DNA from: Acidobacteriota bacterium
GTDB lineage: Bacteria; Acidobacteriota; Terriglobia; Bryobacterales; Bryobacteraceae
DNA: 64,000 bases
Direction: 5' to 3'
Assembly (NCBI GenBank): GCA_018268935.1
Contig: JAFDVS010000071.1
Coordinates: forward strand, 62,001 to 126,000
The first letter of the stretch is position 1. The number at the start of each line of letters is the position of its first letter. Position numbers and translations under genes: made by a program. Shown here piece by piece: positions 60,460-64,000 of this stretch. The notes beneath the pieces are model-generated. The model did not search any database and was not told the DNA's origin. It saw nothing but the letters and a program-made list of their open reading frames with translations.

Positions 60460-62112
60460 ATGCCGCAAGTCGCACCTCGTAGGGAAACGTTTGACGCCAT
60501 CGTATTAGGGTCCGGGGCAACCGGGGGATGGGCCGCGAAGAAGCTCAGTGAAGGGGGCATGCGCGTGGCGCTGCTCGAAGCGGGGCCGAAGATCACGACG
60601 GCCGATTACAGTGAGCACAAGCAGTCGTGGCAACTGCCCTCGCTGGGCATGTCGCCGAGCGTCATGAAGGACCGGCCGATACAGGGCCGCTGCTATGCCT
60701 GTACGGAGCACAACTACAAGTGGTTCGTGAACGACGTGGAGAACCCGTATGTGCAGGACAAGCCCTTTATGTGGATCCGGCAGCGGGTGCTGGGCGGGCG
60801 GTCGCTGAGCTGGGGGCGGCAGAGCTACCGGCACGGCGATATCGACTTCAAGGCCGCTTCGCGCGATGGGTATGGCGACGACTGGCCGATCTCCTACGCC
60901 GATCTGAAGCCGTACTACGAAGAGGTGGAGAAATACGTCGGCATCAGCGGGATGGAAGAAGGCTTAGAACAATTACCGGATAGTTTGTTTTTGCCTCCGA
61001 TGGATATGACTTGCGGGGAGCTGTCGCTGCGGCATGCGGTGAAGGCGAAGCTTGGGCGGACGGTGACCATCGGGCGGACGGCGATTCTGACCAAGGCTCA
61101 CAATGGCCGCGCGGCCTGTCATTACTGCGGACCGTGCGAGCGCGGGTGCGTGACGCACTCTTACTTTGCGAGCCCGTTCACGACGGTGGCCGATGCTTTG
61201 AAGACGGGCCGCACGACTTTGATTACCGATGCCGTGGGTAGCCACGTGGTGATGAAGGATGGCAAGGCCGCCGGGATTGCCTATATCGACCGTGTGTCGC
61301 GGCAGCCCCGGGAAGCGATGGCGAAGGTGGTGGTGCTGTGCGCTTCGACGCTCGAATCGACGCGGCTGCTGCTCAATTCGGGCATCTGCAATTCGAGCGG
61401 AGCGCTGGGCAAGTACCTGATGGACCACATCTATCAGGGCGGGGCATCGGGCATCATGCCGACGCTGGAGGCGAAGCCCTGGGCAGGCATGCCGCGCCGG
61501 CCCAACGGCATCTACATTCCACGCTTCCGGAACATCAAGGAGAAGGAGACGAACGGGTTCATCCGCGGGTACGGGTATCAGGGGGGAAGCAGCCCGTCGT
61601 TCAGCATGGGGGCTCCGGGGTTTGGCGCAAGCTACAAGGACGCCGTGCGAAAAGGATTTTGGGGTATTAATATCTCTTTGTGGGGAGAGTGCCTGGCCCG
61701 CAAAGAGAACTTCGTCGAAATCGACAGGAACAAGCTGGACGCCTGGGGCATCCCCGCGTTGCGCATTTCGGCCGAGTGGGGCGATAACGAGAAGAAACTG
61801 TGGCACGACGGCCGCGAGCAGGCGGTGGAAATGCTGAAGGCGGCGGGGGCGGCCAACGTTTCGATGACGGGCCAGTTCTCCATTCCCGGCTTCTGTATTC
61901 ACGAAGTGGGCACCGCGCGTATGGGCAACGACCGCAAGACGAGCGTGTTGAACAAGTACAACCAGGCGCACGATGTGGAGAACATCTTCGTCACCGATGG
62001 CGCGGCCTGGGTATCGAGCGGATGCCAGAACCCGACGCTGACAATGATGGCGATCACGGTGCGGGCCTGCGACTACATTCTGCGCGAGTACTCGAAGCAG
62101 ATGAAGGCGTAA
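60460..62112 (+). CDS. GMC-family FAD oxidoreductase
   Basis: 550 aa. FAD-binding start FDAIVLGSGATGGWAAKKLS, VALLEAGPK, RVLGGRSLSWGRQSYR, a cysteine-rich ACHYCGPCERGCVTHSY segment, and C-terminal HEVGTARMGNDRKTS with NPTLTMMAITVRA. Resembles gluconate 2-dehydrogenase/choline dehydrogenase-type flavoproteins; oxidises a sugar or alcohol. The ACHYC-GPC-ERGC cluster is common in the gluconate dehydrogenase branch. No signal peptide and no partner subunits nearby. Starts close after the divergent gene, so probably leaderless. Confidence 0.9.
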   Translation: MPQVAPRRETFDAIVLGSGATGGWAAKKLSEGGMRVALLEAGPKITTADYSEHKQSWQLPSLGMSPSVMKDRPIQGRCYACTEHNYKWFVNDVENPYVQDKPFMWIRQRVLGGRSLSWGRQSYRHGDIDFKAASRDGYGDDWPISYADLKPYYEEVEKYVGISGMEEGLEQLPDSLFLPPMDMTCGELSLRHAVKAKLGRTVTIGRTAILTKAHNGRAACHYCGPCERGCVTHSYFASPFTTVADALKTGRTTLITDAVGSHVVMKDGKAAGIAYIDRVSRQPREAMAKVVVLCASTLESTRLLLNSGICNSSGALGKYLMDHIYQGGASGIMPTLEAKPWAGMPRRPNGIYIPRFRNIKEKETNGFIRGYGYQGGSSPSFSMGAPGFGASYKDAVRKGFWGINISLWGECLARKENFVEIDRNKLDAWGIPALRISAEWGDNEKKLWHDGREQAVEMLKAAGAANVSMTGQFSIPGFCIHEVGTARMGNDRKTSVLNKYNQAHDVENIFVTDGAAWVSSGCQNPTLTMMAITVRACDYILREYSKQMKA

Positions 62113-62135
62113 GGCGCGATTCGCTATCCTGAAAT

Positions 62136-62849
62136 TTGCGACTCGGAAGTACTCAGATTGCATTGCTATGCCTTTCGGCGGCCAGTGCCGCGGATTGGAG
62201 CAGCAAGCCTTTTCCCAATTGGAAAGACGATACGGTTCTGCGGTTGCTGACCGATTCGCCGTGGGCCAATCCGCGTACGGTGAAGCTGGAATGGCGGAAG
62301 CCCGAGGACCTGCCGCCCGTTACGTATAAGGACGTTCCAGGGGCGGACCATTCGCGCCAAATCCCGGTGGGCAGTCCGGTTGGCGGCATCGGGGGAAAGC
62401 CACGGGAGACGCTGCCCGATCGAGCGGATGTGATCTTCCGATGGGCCAGCGCGTTGCCTGTGCGGCATGCCAAGGCGCTGTATCAATTGCGCGATGAGAA
62501 GCTGCCTCCGGGCCGGTTGAATGGGCTGATTGGTGCTCCCGAAGAAGACTACGTGTTGGAAGTGTTCGGGCTGCCTGTGGTGATGGCGCATCGTGGTACG
62601 GGGAGCATTGAATCGATCTTCCGGCAGGGCACTACGCTGCGAACGAGGTCGGGGCGGACGCTGCGCCCGGTGAAGACTGAGGCTGTTGTTTCGGCTAACG
62701 AGATGACGGTGCGGATCCATTTTTCGCGGGCAAACCCGCTGACGGTGAAGGATGGCGAGATCGAGATCAGCGGTGACGCCCAGGTGATGGAGTTCAAGGA
62801 AAAGTTCAAGCTTTCGGCCATGCAGTATCAGGGCCACCTGGAGCTGTAG
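62136..62849 (+). CDS. Exported SPWA-type protein, second copy
   Basis: 237 aa, TTG start. Signal peptide (IALLCLSAASA), then ADWSSKPFPNWKDDTVLRLL and TDSPWANPRTVKLEW, matching the start of the protein at 43284-44045. The middle has RWASALPVRHAKALYQLRD and VFGLPVVMAHRG; the end EFKEKFKLSAMQYQGHLEL parallels that of the other copy. No Gly/Met insert. Unknown function. Four bases separate it from the next gene. Confidence 0.75.
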   Translation: MRLGSTQIALLCLSAASAADWSSKPFPNWKDDTVLRLLTDSPWANPRTVKLEWRKPEDLPPVTYKDVPGADHSRQIPVGSPVGGIGGKPRETLPDRADVIFRWASALPVRHAKALYQLRDEKLPPGRLNGLIGAPEEDYVLEVFGLPVVMAHRGTGSIESIFRQGTTLRTRSGRTLRPVKTEAVVSANEMTVRIHFSRANPLTVKDGEIEISGDAQVMEFKEKFKLSAMQYQGHLEL

Positions 62850-62852
62850 ATT

Positions 62853-64000
62853 GTGTTGCTTCGAATTGCTTTGATGTTGACGGCATCCTGCGGGTTGGCG
62901 CAGGAACCGTGGCGATCGGCGTTGTATCCCGAGGATTGGACTCCCTCGTTTCGCGATGCGCAAGGGCGCTTTCTGCATGACTTCAGCTATGCGGGGTACG
63001 AGCGCGGGGAAGTGCCGGTACCGGATGTTGCGGGCAGGATTGTCGATGTTGTGGCTGAGTTTCAGGCCGATCCTTCCGGGGCTTCGGACAGCACTGCACA
63101 GATTCAGGCCGCGCTCGATGCAGTGGGCAGCAGCGGCGGCGGGGTTGTCTATCTGCCCGCGGGTTTGTACCGGGTTGCGCCTCGCGGCAATGATGCCTTT
63201 GCGTTGTGGATGAAATACGACCACGTCGTGTTGCGCGGCGCTGGAGCCGGCGTCACGTTTCTGCACAACAGCACGGCGGCGATGCGAGGGAAAGAGATTA
63301 TCCGCGTGGCTCCGCTGGGTGGCGGGACTTGGACCACGGTGATCGCCAATAGCACGGTGACGATCGTGGAGGATTATCCTGAGCCCACGCTGCAGTTGAA
63401 GGTGCGCGATACGGCGAGCCTGAAAGCCGGTGACTGGATCCTTGTGCGGAGCGATGCTTCGAATGAGTTCATTGCCGAGCATCAGATGACGAACTGGTGG
63501 ACGCCGGCGCGGCAGACGGGCCCGATCTTCTACCGGCAGGTGGTGGCTGTGGATGCCGATGCCCGGGTGATTACGCTGGATGCTCCGACGCGGTATGCGC
63601 TGCGTATGCGGGACAATGCGCGGGTGTACAAGACGCGGGCACAGGTTCAGGGTGTGGGGCTTGAGGATTTCTCCATTGGCGGCACTGAGAGTGTGCTTTC
63701 GGGCTTTGGCGAAGAGGATTACAGCACGCAGGGCACGGGCGCTTATGAAGTACATGGAGCGCACGCGGTGGCTTTCCGGCAGGCTCTGTTTGGATGGATG
63801 CGGCGAGTGACTACGTTCCAGCCGGAAGGGAATGCCCGCGGGTATCACCTGGTTTCGAATGGCGTGCTGTTGAATCAGACGCGGGGCATCACGGTGGAGG
63901 ATTCGACATTTGAGAAGCCGCAGTATCGCGGCGGCGGCGGCAATGGTTACGGGTTCACTTTGTCGGGGAATGAGAATCTGCTGCGGAACCTGACGGCGGT
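62853..64000 (+). CDS. Exported pectate-lyase-superfamily (right-handed beta-helix) protein, cut by window edge
   Basis: First ~382 residues of a gene that continues past the right edge. GTG start; signal peptide (IALMLTASCGLAQ). DVVAEFQADPSGASDSTAQI followed by QAALDAV is the opening of the pectate-lyase-3/rhamnogalacturonase-like beta-helix family; GGGVVYLPAGLYRVA and LRGAGAGVTFLHN continue it. Later turns include GITVEDSTFEKPQYRG. These proteins cleave or bind acidic polysaccharides. Catalytic residues cannot be placed before the full sequence is known. Confidence 0.82.
   Translation, partial: MLLRIALMLTASCGLAQEPWRSALYPEDWTPSFRDAQGRFLHDFSYAGYERGEVPVPDVAGRIVDVVAEFQADPSGASDSTAQIQAALDAVGSSGGGVVYLPAGLYRVAPRGNDAFALWMKYDHVVLRGAGAGVTFLHNSTAAMRGKEIIRVAPLGGGTWTTVIANSTVTIVEDYPEPTLQLKVRDTASLKAGDWILVRSDASNEFIAEHQMTNWWTPARQTGPIFYRQVVAVDADARVITLDAPTRYALRMRDNARVYKTRAQVQGVGLEDFSIGGTESVLSGFGEEDYSTQGTGAYEVHGAHAVAFRQALFGWMRRVTTFQPEGNARGYHLVSNGVLLNQTRGITVEDSTFEKPQYRGGGGNGYGFTLSGNENLLRNLTA

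Noticed and set aside
62166..63848. Open frame of 560 codons on the minus strand
   Set aside because: Antisense to the SPWA-type and beta-helix genes; Arg/His/Pro-rich product without motifs.

Overview
The window looks like a piece of an acidobacterial chromosome, most likely the Bryobacter/Solibacter side of the phylum. Reasons: a PadR regulator directly followed by an ADOP-type permease (acidobacterial duplicated orphan permease), an Oar-like TonB-dependent receptor with an N-terminal carboxypeptidase-regulatory domain, Tat-exported sulfatases and glycosidases, a PEP-CTERM protein, and high GC with many 4-base ATGA gene overlaps. This is inferred from gene content; there is no rRNA, tRNA or CRISPR array in the window. 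No stretch longer than about 300 bases lacks a gene.

Layout. 1-5.9 kb: end of metH, a secreted 808-aa protein paired with a KKAV-tailed basic protein, a lipoprotein with the guanidino-modifying (PAD/agmatine deiminase) fold, and a PEP-CTERM protein. 5.9-7.2 kb: sulfatase. 7.2-10.4 kb: an AT-richer accessory island between two copies of the 3' end of a PfkB kinase gene. It holds a two-gene operon (FRG-domain protein plus an unrecognised partner) and a broken IS200-type element. 10.3-18.3 kb: kinase, PHP-type exported protein and zinc-ribbon protein in one operon; a CpaE-like protein; GH51 arabinofuranosidase plus a second sulfatase. 18.3-22.5 kb: redox operon (tetrahaem cytochrome c, four-cluster ferredoxin, NrfD, large membrane protein) behind a sigma-54-type promoter. 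22.6-23.2 kb: DUF433/DUF5615 toxin-antitoxin pair. 23.2-27.5 kb: ADOP permease, PadR, and a double retropepsin-like protein. 27.5-38.8 kb: thioredoxin-like protein, TonB receptor, URO-D plus GH29 fucosidase operon, aldo/keto reductase, two paralogous small periplasmic proteins, RmuC, and an isomerase-like protein. 38.9-42.6 kb: six-hairpin enzyme and a GT2-GT4 fusion. 42.7-47.6 kb: MsrB lipoprotein, SPWA-type protein, lipoprotein, class V aminotransferase, PQQ quinoprotein. 47.6-54.4 kb (minus strand): short ABC-F protein with a structured leader, HupE-like protein, C4 zinc-ribbon protein, MurJ, M20 peptidase, DinB-like protein. 54.4-59.8 kb (plus strand): tightly packed acyl-CoA synthetase, PrmA, TtuC-like dehydrogenase, isomerase, Gfo/Idh/MocA oxidoreductase. 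59.8-64 kb: secreted helical protein, GMC oxidoreductase, second SPWA-type protein, and a beta-helix protein cut by the window edge.

How it fits together: much of the content is a glycan-scavenging life style (sulfatases, GH51, GH29, beta-helix protein, TonB receptor, sugar kinase, isomerases, oxidoreductases), with exported redox and repair functions. The points that most deserve follow-up are the self-masking leader in front of the ABC-F gene, the FRG operon island with its 56-bp flanking repeat, the sigma-54-type promoter in front of the redox operon that lacks a catalytic subunit, and the exported PAD-like lipoprotein.
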